The notes under the pieces were generated by a model. It had not been told where the DNA came from. It saw only the letters and a list, made by a program, of their open reading frames with translations, and ran no database searches. Shown here piece after piece: positions 1 through 7,452 of a DNA stretch of 10,174 bases. Within the stretch, counting starts at the first letter, position 1; each line of letters begins with the position of its first letter. This DNA comes from Betaproteobacteria bacterium (GTDB lineage Bacteria; Pseudomonadota; Gammaproteobacteria; Burkholderiales; Burkholderiaceae_C), in assembly GCA_009922295.1 (NCBI GenBank), contig RFWA01000066.1, positions 1 through 10,174 on the forward strand. Reading direction: 5' to 3'. The position numbers and the translations under genes are program-made.

Positions 1-383
1 TTACCACCGAGCAGGTGCACCTGGGTAGCGTCCTTACGCAACCAAAAACCCACGTGGCCTCTCCAACTGGCGGGATCATCGCGCCACAGCACAGCAATGC
101 AGCCAGGCACTGGCGCCTCTAGCGGCTCACCCCAATCGAGCCAGCTTCGCGCCAGTGCAGAGCCAGTGCCCTTGATCCCGCTTTGCGCCAGCACCCAGTT
201 CACAAAGGAAGAGCACCAGGAGGCCTTGTCGTCGTAACCCTGAATATTGGTGCCGGCGTGGTAGGCAGTGATGCGGGGATTGCTCTCACCCAACGGGAAG
301 GCACGAACCCCCATCTCCGACCGGGCCACGGCCAACCAAGGCGCTGCAAGCTCCCTAGCTTGGGGCGTAGATAAAGTGGTCAT
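1..383 (-). CDS. TIGR02594/CHAP-like peptidoglycan hydrolase, C-terminus cut by window edge
   Basis: The minus-strand frame is open from an ATG at 383 to the left edge, giving 127 complete codons. It reads as the N-terminal and central part of a TIGR02594-type (NlpC/P60-CHAP fold) cell-wall amidase/endopeptidase. Recognisable pieces are an early W..VARSEMGV segment, SNPRITAYH (residues 34-42), the catalytic Cys in WCSSFVNW (Cys57), the family stretch GTGSALARSWLDWGE (72-86), the catalytic His in RGHVGFW (His110), and VHLLGG at the edge, where the family usually continues with Asn-Gln. Members are about 130-170 residues, so only a short tail is missing. There is no signal peptide, as is common for phage-derived or co-exported lysins. 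An in-frame ATG at 413 would add ten residues; neither start has a clear Shine-Dalgarno sequence. The gene is divergent from htpG. The family call is from motifs only; the biological role (prophage remnant, effector, housekeeping hydrolase) is unknown. Confidence 0.85.
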   Translation of the reverse strand, partial: MTTLSTPQARELAAPWLAVARSEMGVRAFPLGESNPRITAYHAGTNIQGYDDKASWCSSFVNWVLAQSGIKGTGSALARSWLDWGEPLEAPVPGCIAVLWRDDPASWRGHVGFWLRKDATQVHLLGG

Positions 384-552
384 GCGGCAGCGGGCGAGAG
401 GGGTAGACACCATTCTATGGGGCGCAGCGCACTGTGGGGAGGACGGCGGGCGCCTTGAAATGATGGCGCATCGCCCATAATTGTGGGTTGTCCGGGAGAC
501 CGGCTCCGGCGCCAACCAGGCACCCTCTGTTTATTGAGACCACACCACACCT
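384..552. other. Divergent intergenic region between lysin-like gene and htpG
   Basis: This stretch separates the two divergent starts. Apart from the heat-shock promoter it contains no convincing second promoter, small ORF or RNA gene. The htpG leader has no good Shine-Dalgarno: the nearest purine patch is GAGA at 536-539, about 13 nt before the ATG, so initiation may rely on other leader features. I saw no ROSE-type or fourU thermosensor pattern. The leftward gene's promoter could not be identified. Confidence 0.6.
454..481 (+). promoter_or_regulatory. Heat-shock sigma-32 (RpoH) promoter of htpG
   Basis: A perfect -35 element CTTGAAA lies at 454-460. It is followed by a 13-nt spacer and a -10 element CCCATAAT at 474-481. 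The RpoH consensus is CTTGAAA, 11-16 nt, CCCCATNT; only the first C of the -10 differs (G at 473). Transcription would start around 487-490 and leave a leader of about 65 nt before the htpG ATG. The position directly upstream of a classical heat-shock gene makes the call strong, although no transcript evidence is available here. Confidence 0.85.
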
Positions 553-2535
553 ATGAGCAAGCAAACCCTCTCCTTCCAGGCCGAAGTGGCCCAGCTTCTG
601 CACCTCGTCACCCACTCGCTCTACTCCAACAAGGAAATTTTTCTGCGCGAGCTGGTGTCCAACGCCTCTGACGCCTGCGACAAGCTGCGTTTTGAAGCCA
701 TCAATAACAGCGGCCTGTACGAAGACGCGCCCAATCTGGAGGTGCGGGTCAGTTTTGACAAAGACGCCAAGACACTGACCATCACCGACAACGGCATCGG
801 CATGAGCCAGCAGGAAGCGATCGACCACCTGGGCACGATTGCCAAGAGCGGCACCAAAGACTTTGTCTCCAAGCTCTCGGGCGACCAGAAAGCCGACTCG
901 CAGCTGATTGGCCAGTTTGGCGTCGGTTTCTATTCGGGTTTCATCGTGGCCGACAAGATCACGGTCGAGTCGCGCCGTGCCGGCCTGAGCGCCGCAGAAG
1001 GGGTGCGCTGGATCAGCGGCGGCGCCGGTGACTTTGAAGTCGAAACCATCGACCGCTCCGCACGTGGCACCAGCGTGACGCTGCACCTGCGCGACGACGC
1101 GCTGGATTACGCCAGCGCCTGGAAGGTCAAGGGCATCATCAGCAAGTACTCCGACCACATCAGCCTGCCGATCCTGATGGAAAAAGAAGAGTGGAAAGAC
1201 GGCGAACTGATCAACCCCAGCGACGAAAACGGCGGCCGCCAACCCGGTGGCATGGTCAAAACTGGCGAATGGGAGTCGGTGAACAAGGCCAACGCCATCT
1301 GGGCCCGTGCCAAAAAAGACATCAGCCACGAGCAGTACGACGAGTTCTACAAGCAGATCAGCCACGACTTCGAGGCGCCGCTGGCACATACCCACAACCG
1401 GGTTGAAGGCAGCACCGAGTACACCCAGCTGCTGTACATCCCGTCCAAAGCGCCGATGGACCTGTACAACCGCGAAAAATCAGCCGGCATCAAGCTCTAC
1501 GTCAAGCGCGTTTTCATCATGGACGACGCCGAGGCGCTGATGCCCACCTACCTGCGCTTTGTCAAAGGCGTGGTCGATTCGGCCGACCTGCCGCTCAACG
1601 TCAGCCGCGAGCTGTTGCAGGAAAGCCGCGACGTGAAGGCCATTCGTGAAGGCTGCACCAAGCGCGTGCTGGGCATGCTCGAAGACTTGGCACGCCATGA
1701 CCGTCTGCCAGAAGCCGCTGATGGTGAGGTGACCGATGTGCTGAGCGCCGAGGACAAGGCGGCGGCGGAAGCCAACGCTGGCAAGTACACCAAGTTCTAC
1801 AACGAGTTTGGTGCCGTACTCAAAGAAGGATTGGGCGAAGACTTTGGCAACAAGGACCGGTTGGCCAAGCTGCTGCGCTTTGCCAGCAGCACCAGCGATA
1901 CCGTGAGCGTGGGCCTGGCCGACTACAAGGCGCGCATGAAGGAGGGCCAGGAAGCCATTTACTACATCACCGCCGACAGCCTGGCCGCCGCCAAAAACAG
2001 CCCGCAACTCGAAGTCTTCAAGAAAAAAGGCATCGAAGTGCTGCTGATGACCGACCGCGTCGACGAGTGGGCTCTGAACTACCTGAATGAATTTGACGGC
2101 ACGCCGATGCAAAGCGTGGCCAAGGGCGCGGTCGACCTGGGCAAACTGCAGGATGAAGCCGAGAAAAAAGCGGCTGAAGAAGCGGCTGAGACCTTCAAGC
2201 CACTGCTGGCCAAACTGAAAGAAGCCCTGAAAGACAAGGCCGAAGACGTGCGGGTGACCACCCGGCTGGTGGACAGCCCGGCTTGCCTGGTGGTGCAGGA
2301 CCACGGCATGAGCACCCAACTGGCGCGCATGCTCAAGCAGGCCGGCCAGAGCGCACCTGAGGTCAAACCCGTGCTCGAAGTCAACGCCGAACATCCGCTG
2401 GTGAAAAAGCTCGACGGCTCGGTGCACTTCCACGACCTCGCGCACATCCTGTTCGACCAGGCGCTGCTGGCCGAGGGGGGTCTGCCGGCCGACCCAGCCG
2501 CCTATGTGAAACGGGTTAACGCGCTGCTGGTGTGA
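553..2535 (+). CDS. htpG: Molecular chaperone HtpG (bacterial Hsp90)
   Basis: This 660-residue protein has the full Hsp90 architecture. The N-terminal GHKL ATPase has Glu33 in LRELVSNASDA, Asn37, the ATP-contacting DNGIGM (Asp79), GTIAKSGT (94-101) and the glycine-rich lid GQFGVGFYS (120-128). The middle domain carries LYVKRVFIMDD and the catalytic-loop motif LPLNVSRELLQ, and the C-terminal dimerisation domain ends near KRVNALLV. There is no MEEVD tail, as expected for a bacterial cytosolic Hsp90. Length matches the family (about 620-660). HtpG is an ATP-driven homodimer that remodels clients together with DnaK. The MSKQTLSFQAEV start is canonical, although its ribosome binding site is weak. 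It is monocistronic, driven by the RpoH promoter at 454-481, and its last 20 bp overlap the convergent iclR-type gene. Confidence 0.99.
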   Translation: MSKQTLSFQAEVAQLLHLVTHSLYSNKEIFLRELVSNASDACDKLRFEAINNSGLYEDAPNLEVRVSFDKDAKTLTITDNGIGMSQQEAIDHLGTIAKSGTKDFVSKLSGDQKADSQLIGQFGVGFYSGFIVADKITVESRRAGLSAAEGVRWISGGAGDFEVETIDRSARGTSVTLHLRDDALDYASAWKVKGIISKYSDHISLPILMEKEEWKDGELINPSDENGGRQPGGMVKTGEWESVNKANAIWARAKKDISHEQYDEFYKQISHDFEAPLAHTHNRVEGSTEYTQLLYIPSKAPMDLYNREKSAGIKLYVKRVFIMDDAEALMPTYLRFVKGVVDSADLPLNVSRELLQESRDVKAIREGCTKRVLGMLEDLARHDRLPEAADGEVTDVLSAEDKAAAEANAGKYTKFYNEFGAVLKEGLGEDFGNKDRLAKLLRFASSTSDTVSVGLADYKARMKEGQEAIYYITADSLAAAKNSPQLEVFKKKGIEVLLMTDRVDEWALNYLNEFDGTPMQSVAKGAVDLGKLQDEAEKKAAEEAAETFKPLLAKLKEALKDKAEDVRVTTRLVDSPACLVVQDHGMSTQLARMLKQAGQSAPEVKPVLEVNAEHPLVKKLDGSVHFHDLAHILFDQALLAEGGLPADPAAYVKRVNALLV

Positions 2536-3388
2536 TGCCGTCCATCGGCATACCCTGGGGTTTGCCGATGCCGAAGGGGTAAACGCCGCAACCCAAGCGC
2601 TGGGAAATCGCACGCGCTGCCTCGTGCAGCGCTGCGATCAGTGCGCGTTCAGCGTCGGCGTCAATATGGTGGGATGGAAACGCCAAACCCAGCGCGCCAA
2701 CAATCTGCTGGGCCTCCTTGAACAGGGGCACGGACACCACACCCAGGCCGGGCGACGTTTCGTTGCGCTGCACACAATAGCCATCACGACGAGCGGCGAC
2801 CACCAGCCGTTCCAAGGTGTCACGATCTCGCACGGTATCGGGGGTGAGCGCCGGGACGGGCAAACTGAGCAGATGCCGGCTCCTGTCGGGATCGAGGTGG
2901 GCCATCAAAACGCGGCCTGCCGACGAGGCGCCAAACGGCACACTGCTGCCAGAGCGCCAACCGGTGTCCATGAACATCGGCCCCTCTAAACCGATCAGGT
3001 ACAGCGTCTGCTCACCGTCGGGAACCGACAGCCGCACACTGTGACCGGTTCGGTTAAGCAGTTCACGCATCACCGGTGTGGCGGCCTGACACAGACCGTC
3101 GTACGTGGTGAAACGGGAGCCCAGCACATAGCATCGCTGGCCAACCGAGTAGGTGCGAGTCACTGGGTCCTGCACCACCAGACCACTGCCTACCAGGGCA
3201 CTGAGGATTTTCGAGACCTGGCTCTTTGCCAGGCCGCAGCGGGCTGCCAGCTCGGTAACACTGAAATCGCGTTGGTTGTTTTCAAACTCGAGCAGAATGC
3301 GCAAACCCGTTCGCAATGACTTCATGGGTTCGGTGGCGCCGGCAGACAGGCCAGTGTCTGCCACCCGATCGCGGTGCAGGATGTTCAT
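2516..3388 (-). CDS. IclR-family transcriptional regulator
   Basis: This 290-residue protein has the two IclR domains. An N-terminal winged helix-turn-helix spans about 24-90, with FSVTELAARCGLAKSQVSKIL as the recognition region and GLVVQDPVTRTYSVG as the wing. A C-terminal effector-binding (GAF-like) domain spans about 100-266, including PFGASSAGRVLMA, RRDGYCVQRNE and VVSVPLF. The start at 3388 is chosen because AGGA sits 8 nt upstream and its ATG overlaps the original TGA of the upstream acyl-CoA synthetase (ATGA, 3388-3385). The 24-residue tail after ISQRLG overlaps the htpG 3' end by 20 bp. As last gene of the catabolic operon it is presumably its local regulator, sensing substrate or an intermediate; activator or repressor cannot be told. 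Owing to a frameshift upstream, this frame is also continuous with the synthetase frame. Confidence 0.93.
   Translation of the reverse strand: MNILHRDRVADTGLSAGATEPMKSLRTGLRILLEFENNQRDFSVTELAARCGLAKSQVSKILSALVGSGLVVQDPVTRTYSVGQRCYVLGSRFTTYDGLCQAATPVMRELLNRTGHSVRLSVPDGEQTLYLIGLEGPMFMDTGWRSGSSVPFGASSAGRVLMAHLDPDRSRHLLSLPVPALTPDTVRDRDTLERLVVAARRDGYCVQRNETSPGLGVVSVPLFKEAQQIVGALGLAFPSHHIDADAERALIAALHEAARAISQRLGCGVYPFGIGKPQGMPMDGITPAAR
2535..2573. other. Overlapping inverted repeats at the htpG/iclR convergent ends
   Basis: CATCGGCA (2543-2550) pairs perfectly with TGCCGATG (2563-2570); the 12-nt interior can add three more pairs (ACC/GGT) around a 4-nt loop. The same central CGGCAT (2546-2551) can instead pair with ATGCCG (2535-2540) around a 5-nt loop. 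The two stems therefore exclude each other. The element begins at the last base of the htpG stop codon and lies inside the C-terminal coding end of the IclR-type gene. There is no T-tract on either strand, so it is not a standard intrinsic terminator. It may stabilise mRNA 3' ends or assist termination. Confidence 0.4.
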
Positions 3389-5443
3389 CGGGCGAATCCT
3401 GCCTGGGTCGAGGACGGCACCACGAGAACGTCCAATGCCATCACGCCCTGCCCCTGCGGGCGAACCAGCAGGGGGTTGAGGTCGACCTCGGCAATCCCGG
3501 AATCGGCATAAAACTGCTGGGCGAGCCGGTGTATGACGGCCACGCGCACCGCGCAAGATAGGCGCAATGCGAAGGCTCTGCAGTGCGGATGAAATTTCAG
3601 CTCGGCTGACAGGCAGCCCCAAGAATCTCACATCATCGAGGATTTCGGCCCAAATGCCACCGGCGCCCACCATCAGCACGCGGCCCAGTTCGGGGTCAAC
3701 TGAGCAACCAACGATCAGCTCAAAACCGCCGCTGAGCATGGGTTGAACCGAGTAGCCTGTAATTTTCGCCCTCGGCGCCAGCCTGCTGACCGATGCCTGC
3801 ATGTCGCGCCAGGCGTCAGTCAATGCGCGCGCGTCGGTCAGGTGGAGGGCTACGCCGCCGACCTCGCTCTTGTGGGGAATGTCGGGAGATACCACCTTCA
3901 ACACCACAGGATAGCCCTGACGCGTGGCGAAGTCGAGGGCGGCGTCTAAGTCGGTGCACATGCGTTCGGGCAACACTGGCACGCCCGCCTCGGCCAGGAA
4001 ATGCGCCACCGATGTGCTGGGGCCCACCTGCTGCAGGGCGATTGACTCCACATTGGGCAGCGCCCTGACGACTTGCCCACGCCGGCCCAAGGCTGCCACC
4101 ACACGCTCAGCGGTTGGCAGCACCAGGGCACCGGACTGCATCACGCGGCGACGATCCGCCACCAACATCGTGTCAGAGGAGGACAAAAATGTCAGTGCCA
4201 GACACTTGTTCAGACGCATGGCGTCAGCGGCAAGTTGCTCCAGCCAAGGCAGCAAGGCTTGGTAGTCATGCGCCAGCCGAGTCAGCACCAGCAGCAGGGT
4301 TCCGATGGCTGGATCACGCAACACCGACTCGGCACACTGAGCGTAGCCCTTTTCATCGGTGAACAGGGCGGTATCTACCGGGTTGGCGACGGTCATCTGC
4401 GGCGGCAGGATTGCCCGCAGCCCAGCCTGTGTCGCCTCCCCAAAGGTTGGAATGGCCAAGCCCACATCGGCAGCGGCATCAGAAATCAAAACCCCCAAGC
4501 CGCCTGAAATCGTCAACACACCCAAACCTGGGGCTGCATCCAGCGCCGGGTGTCCAAACCGATCGACTGCCGCCACCACGTCCAGCAACTCATCCAGGTT
4601 ATTCACCGTGACAAGGCCGGCCTGTGCCGCGACATCGCACCAGACCTTCCAGGCACCGGCGAGTTTGCCCGTGTGCGAAACCGCCGCTGCGCGGCCCTGC
4701 TGGGATCGACCAGCCCGCAACACCACGATGATCTTGCCCGCAGCACGTGCCCGTCGCGCCAAAGCCAGCAACTGCTCCCCATGCTGAAGGCCTTCCACAT
4801 ACAGCGCGATCAACTGAACCTGGTCGTCCTCAATCGCGTATGACACCAATTCAAGGACACCAATGTCCGCTTCATTACCGGTCGATACCCAATACGCTAG
4901 GCCGAGCCCCAGGTCGTTAAAGCTCTGCAACAGCGAATTGCCCAACGCCCCTGATTGCGTGAACAGCGCCACTTTGCCGGGCCGCGGCAAGGCGTTTTTG
5001 AGCTCACTGGAAAACGTGGCGGTCACACCCAACGCAGGGTTAAGCAAGCCCACGCAATTCGGGCCCACCAGCCGGATGCCATGCGTTTGGCAGATGGCTG
5101 TGAGTTGTTGCTGCGCTTCCGGCGCACCGGCCTCGGCAAAGCCGCCAGCGATGGAGATCGCGTTGGCCACGCCTTGCAGGGCGCAGGCTTCCAGGGCTTG
5201 GGCGACGCCCGAGGCCGGGAGCAGGATCAGCGCCAAATCAATATTGCGCGGCAGGTCTTGAATGGTCTCACTGCAGGCGACGCCGTCGATCTGCGCATGC
5301 TTGGGATTCACCGGATAGACGCGGCCCTGATAGCCATAGCGCCGCAGATAGGCCAACGGTCTTCCGGCCAACTTGCCAGCGTCCGGCGAAGCCCCCACCA
5401 CCGCGATGCTGGCCGGTCTGAGCAGACGCGCGAAATCGGTCAT
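3385..5443 (-). CDS. ADP-forming acyl-CoA synthetase (acetate--CoA ligase family), frameshifted near the C-terminus
   Basis: This enzyme class makes acyl-CoA from acid, CoA and ATP, releasing ADP. The N-terminal CoA-binding Rossmann domain starts at ASIAVVGASP (11-20) and includes VYPVNPKH (42-49) and GPNCVGLLNP (127-136). The succinyl-CoA-ligase-like domain has FTQSGALGN (161-169) and the phospho-histidine motif SHTGKLAG (His257). The ATP-grasp part has YPVVLKVVSPDIPHKSEVGG (511-530) and VGAGGIWAEILDDV (592-605). The start at 5443 has GGTGA about 5 nt upstream, 24 nt after the dehydratase stop. After LRGARG (ending at codon 635, 3539) the frame is broken. One nucleotide further on, the minus-strand frame beginning at 3537 encodes the expected C-terminus with EVDLNPLLV (from 3489) and ends in TGA at 3387-3385. 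The usual linker between these motifs is missing about 8 residues, which suggests a small deletion of 3n+2 nt. The motif that normally binds Mg in ATP-grasp would be lost, so activity is doubtful. Substrate is unknown. Confidence 0.88.
3397..3400 (-). promoter_or_regulatory. Ribosome binding site for the IclR-family gene
   Basis: AGGA at 3400-3397 lies 8 nt before the ATG at 3388. It supports independent initiation of the regulator rather than production only as a fusion with the preceding synthetase. Confidence 0.65.
3535..3541 (-). other. Frameshift/deletion junction in the acyl-CoA synthetase
   Basis: The conserved block ...RGARG ends at 3539. A single C (3538) separates it from GTC ATA CAC, which opens the alternative frame carrying VIHRLAQQFYADSGIAEVDL. 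Reading straight through gives 50 non-homologous, Arg/Pro/Gly-rich residues up to the iclR ATG with no stop. There is no homopolymer at the junction, which argues against a simple run-length sequencing error. Confidence 0.75.
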
Positions 5444-5467
5444 GCGGTCACCAAGAAAACTGCAGCA

Positions 5468-6613
5468 TCAGCGGCAGGGCAACTCGGCCACTGCCGAGCC
5501 CTTGATCGTCAGTTGGCCCAGTTGGTTCTCACCCCACAGCTCGATGTCCACCAAACCGACCCCGTCGACCTTGCGTTTGGCAGTGACCCGAGCTTTGAAA
5601 TAATTGCAGTCACCAAAGATGACCGGCATCTTTAGGCGGGCGCTAACGCTCCGCACAAACCCGCCGTCGCCGATCCAGTTGGTCACCACCGTGGTCAGCA
5701 TGCCACAACGCTGCGGCCCGTTGTCGTAAGGCCCAGGCATGCCCAGATCGACGGTGGCAACTTTGGCGTCCTGGTGGCCAATGCTGGGCAGCACCACCGC
5801 ACCGTAGTAGCTTTTGTCGTAGTTGTTGGGCAGCTTTTCAGGGCTGTGGTTGGCCCAATTCTTGTATTTCCAGCGCAGCTTGGTTGACTTGTAGCCAGAC
5901 GTGCCGACCGCGCCGCAATAGTAGGTTGTCATGTCAAGTTGGTTGATCGGTCCGCGCACGGTGCCAGGTAGGTCAGCCCCCACAACGACATCATCCCAGT
6001 ACAGGACCGCGCTGCCGCGGACAAACTCATTGATCTGGGCATCAGCAATGTGAGCCAGTTCATCGGCAGTAAACACGTGCTTCTCACGCGGCGCGTAACT
6101 CAGACCGCCCTTGGCAGCCTGGCGCGCCACTCGGAAGCAGTGCGACAGCACCTTGGTCATCAGCCGGCCATTTTGATCGTGGTAACGCACATCGCCAGTC
6201 TGCACAATCATGTTGGCCACAGTTTTACCTGACAGCGGCTGAGCATCGACGTACTCTGCCGATGCCGTGATGGCGTCATTACGCCGGATCGGGTGATAAA
6301 ACTCAGCGTCGATACCCGAGTAGTACCACTGCACGTCAGGCAAGCCAGGCGCCACCACGGCATCCCAGATGCCAAAGAAAAATGTCGGTGGCGCAATGAT
6401 GCCACCCCAGGGGGTGCTCTTGGCGTACTCGGGGTCAGAGAAGAGTGGGTTATCGTCGCCAATGCCCCAGGCGTAGTGCCGAATGACGTCCCGGGTGGCC
6501 TCGTAATTCCATTGCTCAACCCGGATGGGCAGGCCGATCAGGGCTCGGGCTTCGGCCAGGGCATCGCCGGAGATGGCGGGTGCCAGGAGTTGTTTGTCAG
6601 TCGCTTGGTTCAC
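5468..6613 (-). CDS. MaoC/FAS1-like double-hotdog acyl dehydratase/hydratase
   Basis: The 381-residue product has two hotdog-type halves typical of FAS1-like dehydratase / MaoC_dehydrat_N proteins. The N-half carries YAWGIGDDNPLF (47-58) followed by WGGIIAPPTFFFGIWD (69-84), the familiar hydratase signature, with Phe where single-domain MaoC enzymes have the catalytic His (NPIH). The C-half has INQLDMTTYY, SIGHQDAKVA, GPYDNGPQR and VTNWIGDGGF. Such enzymes reversibly hydrate enoyl-CoA or dehydrate 3-hydroxyacyl-CoA in the cytosol. The start is GTG at 6613; an in-frame TAA six codons upstream (6631-6629) limits the choice, and the ribosome binding site is weak (AAAGA about 10 nt upstream). It lies 49 nt after the preceding SDR and 24 nt before the acyl-CoA synthetase, fitting a CoA-dependent pathway. 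Which half is catalytic is not certain. Confidence 0.88.
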   Translation of the reverse strand: MNQATDKQLLAPAISGDALAEARALIGLPIRVEQWNYEATRDVIRHYAWGIGDDNPLFSDPEYAKSTPWGGIIAPPTFFFGIWDAVVAPGLPDVQWYYSGIDAEFYHPIRRNDAITASAEYVDAQPLSGKTVANMIVQTGDVRYHDQNGRLMTKVLSHCFRVARQAAKGGLSYAPREKHVFTADELAHIADAQINEFVRGSAVLYWDDVVVGADLPGTVRGPINQLDMTTYYCGAVGTSGYKSTKLRWKYKNWANHSPEKLPNNYDKSYYGAVVLPSIGHQDAKVATVDLGMPGPYDNGPQRCGMLTTVVTNWIGDGGFVRSVSARLKMPVIFGDCNYFKARVTAKRKVDGVGLVDIELWGENQLGQLTIKGSAVAELPCR

Positions 6614-6662
6614 GGTGCGTGTCTTTGGTTAGTTTGGCTTGAAGGTTGATGCCGTTTGACGC
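6614..6662 (-). other. Longest intergenic gap in the operon
   Basis: This 49-nt spacer between the second SDR and the dehydratase shows no hairpin with a T-tract and no recognisable promoter. I read it as an internal operon spacer. Confidence 0.4.
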
Positions 6663-7427
6663 CTAGAGTTTTGCAGCGCCCAAACCCATGCCGCCATCGA
6701 CATCGACGACAGCACCTGTGGTCCAGGTGGCGAGGATCAGGTACTCCATAGCCTGTGCGATGTCTTCAGGTTCACCAATGCGCCCGATCGGGTGCATATG
6801 GGCCAGTTTGTAAAAGAAGGCTTTGGCCTCTGCCGGGTCCTGACCGGTCACTGCGGCATTGATCTCTGTGGCCACTGCGCCGGGGATCACACAGTTGACG
6901 CGGACTTTGCGGGGCCCGAGTTCAGCCGCCAGCACGCGCGACATATTTTGCACAGCGCCCTTCGACGTTGCGTATGCCAAGCGGCCGGCCAAAGCCAAGC
7001 GCGTGTGCACCGAGCCAATGAAGATGACGCTACCCTGGCTGGCTTCCAATGCGGGCAAGGCCGCCTGGGTCAGCATCAGAGGTGCCGCGATATTGCTTTG
7101 GAGCACCCGCATCAGGCTGTCTTCATCCAGACCAACCAGTCCGCTGTGATGGGTAATGCCTGCGTTATTGACCAATGCATCGAGACGCCCTTGCCCGTGG
7201 GCGATGGCAGCGTCCAGCATGCGCTGACGATCAGCGGCGAGTGTGACATCGCCGACCACGAAGTGGCAGCTGGGGCCAATGGCATCGGCCACCTCGCGCA
7301 GACGGCTCTCGCGACGCCCGCTGATGGTGACCCGAGCGCCACGAGCCGCAAAATAACGGGCGCAGCCAGCCCCGATTCCGGTGCCGCCGCCGGTGACCAG
7401 GATGGACTTGTCTTGCAGAGTATTCAT
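6663..7427 (-). CDS. SDR-family NAD(P)-dependent oxidoreductase (second SDR of the operon)
   Basis: This is a classical short-chain dehydrogenase/reductase of 254 residues. It has TGGGTGIG (12-19) for the dinucleotide, GDV (59-61), NNAG (87-90), and the tetrad Asn112, Ser139 (FIGS), Tyr152 and Lys156 (YATSK), then PGAV and a C-terminal TGAVVDVDGGMGLG. Arg38-Arg39 after the second strand (SGRR) suggests NADP(H), an inference from family rules. I place the start at 7427 because GGAG lies 6 nt upstream and it yields the usual MNTLQDKSILVTGG opening. The in-frame ATG at 7442 lacks a ribosome binding site. The gap to the ThuA-like gene is 25 nt. It probably oxidises or reduces a hydroxyl/keto group of the pathway substrate; the substrate is unknown. 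Confidence 0.93.
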   Translation of the reverse strand: MNTLQDKSILVTGGGTGIGAGCARYFAARGARVTISGRRESRLREVADAIGPSCHFVVGDVTLAADRQRMLDAAIAHGQGRLDALVNNAGITHHSGLVGLDEDSLMRVLQSNIAAPLMLTQAALPALEASQGSVIFIGSVHTRLALAGRLAYATSKGAVQNMSRVLAAELGPRKVRVNCVIPGAVATEINAAVTGQDPAEAKAFFYKLAHMHPIGRIGEPEDIAQAMEYLILATWTTGAVVDVDGGMGLGAAKL

Positions 7428-7452
7428 GGCAGGCTCCAGCATTGGGGTTTGT

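Noticed and set aside
415..1395. Long minus-strand open frame (326 codons) opposite htpG
   Set aside because: It mirrors the htpG codons in a GC-rich gene and shows no domain or ribosome binding site; htpG on the plus strand is certain.
2535..2573. Classical intrinsic terminator for htpG
   Set aside because: The stem is good but no run of T follows on either strand, so I report it only as inverted repeats.
1480..2613. Long minus-strand open frame (377 codons) opposite the 3' half of htpG
   Set aside because: His/Val/Gln-rich antisense shadow with no recognisable motif; it also overlaps the IclR-type gene end in another frame.
3388..3538. The 50-codon linker as a genuine domain joining synthetase and regulator
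   Set aside because: It is the out-of-frame reading of the normal synthetase C-terminus and has no domain-like pattern of its own.
4955..5635. Plus-strand open frame (226 codons) across the synthetase/dehydratase junction
   Set aside because: Spans two real minus-strand genes and has no family resemblance; antisense shadow.
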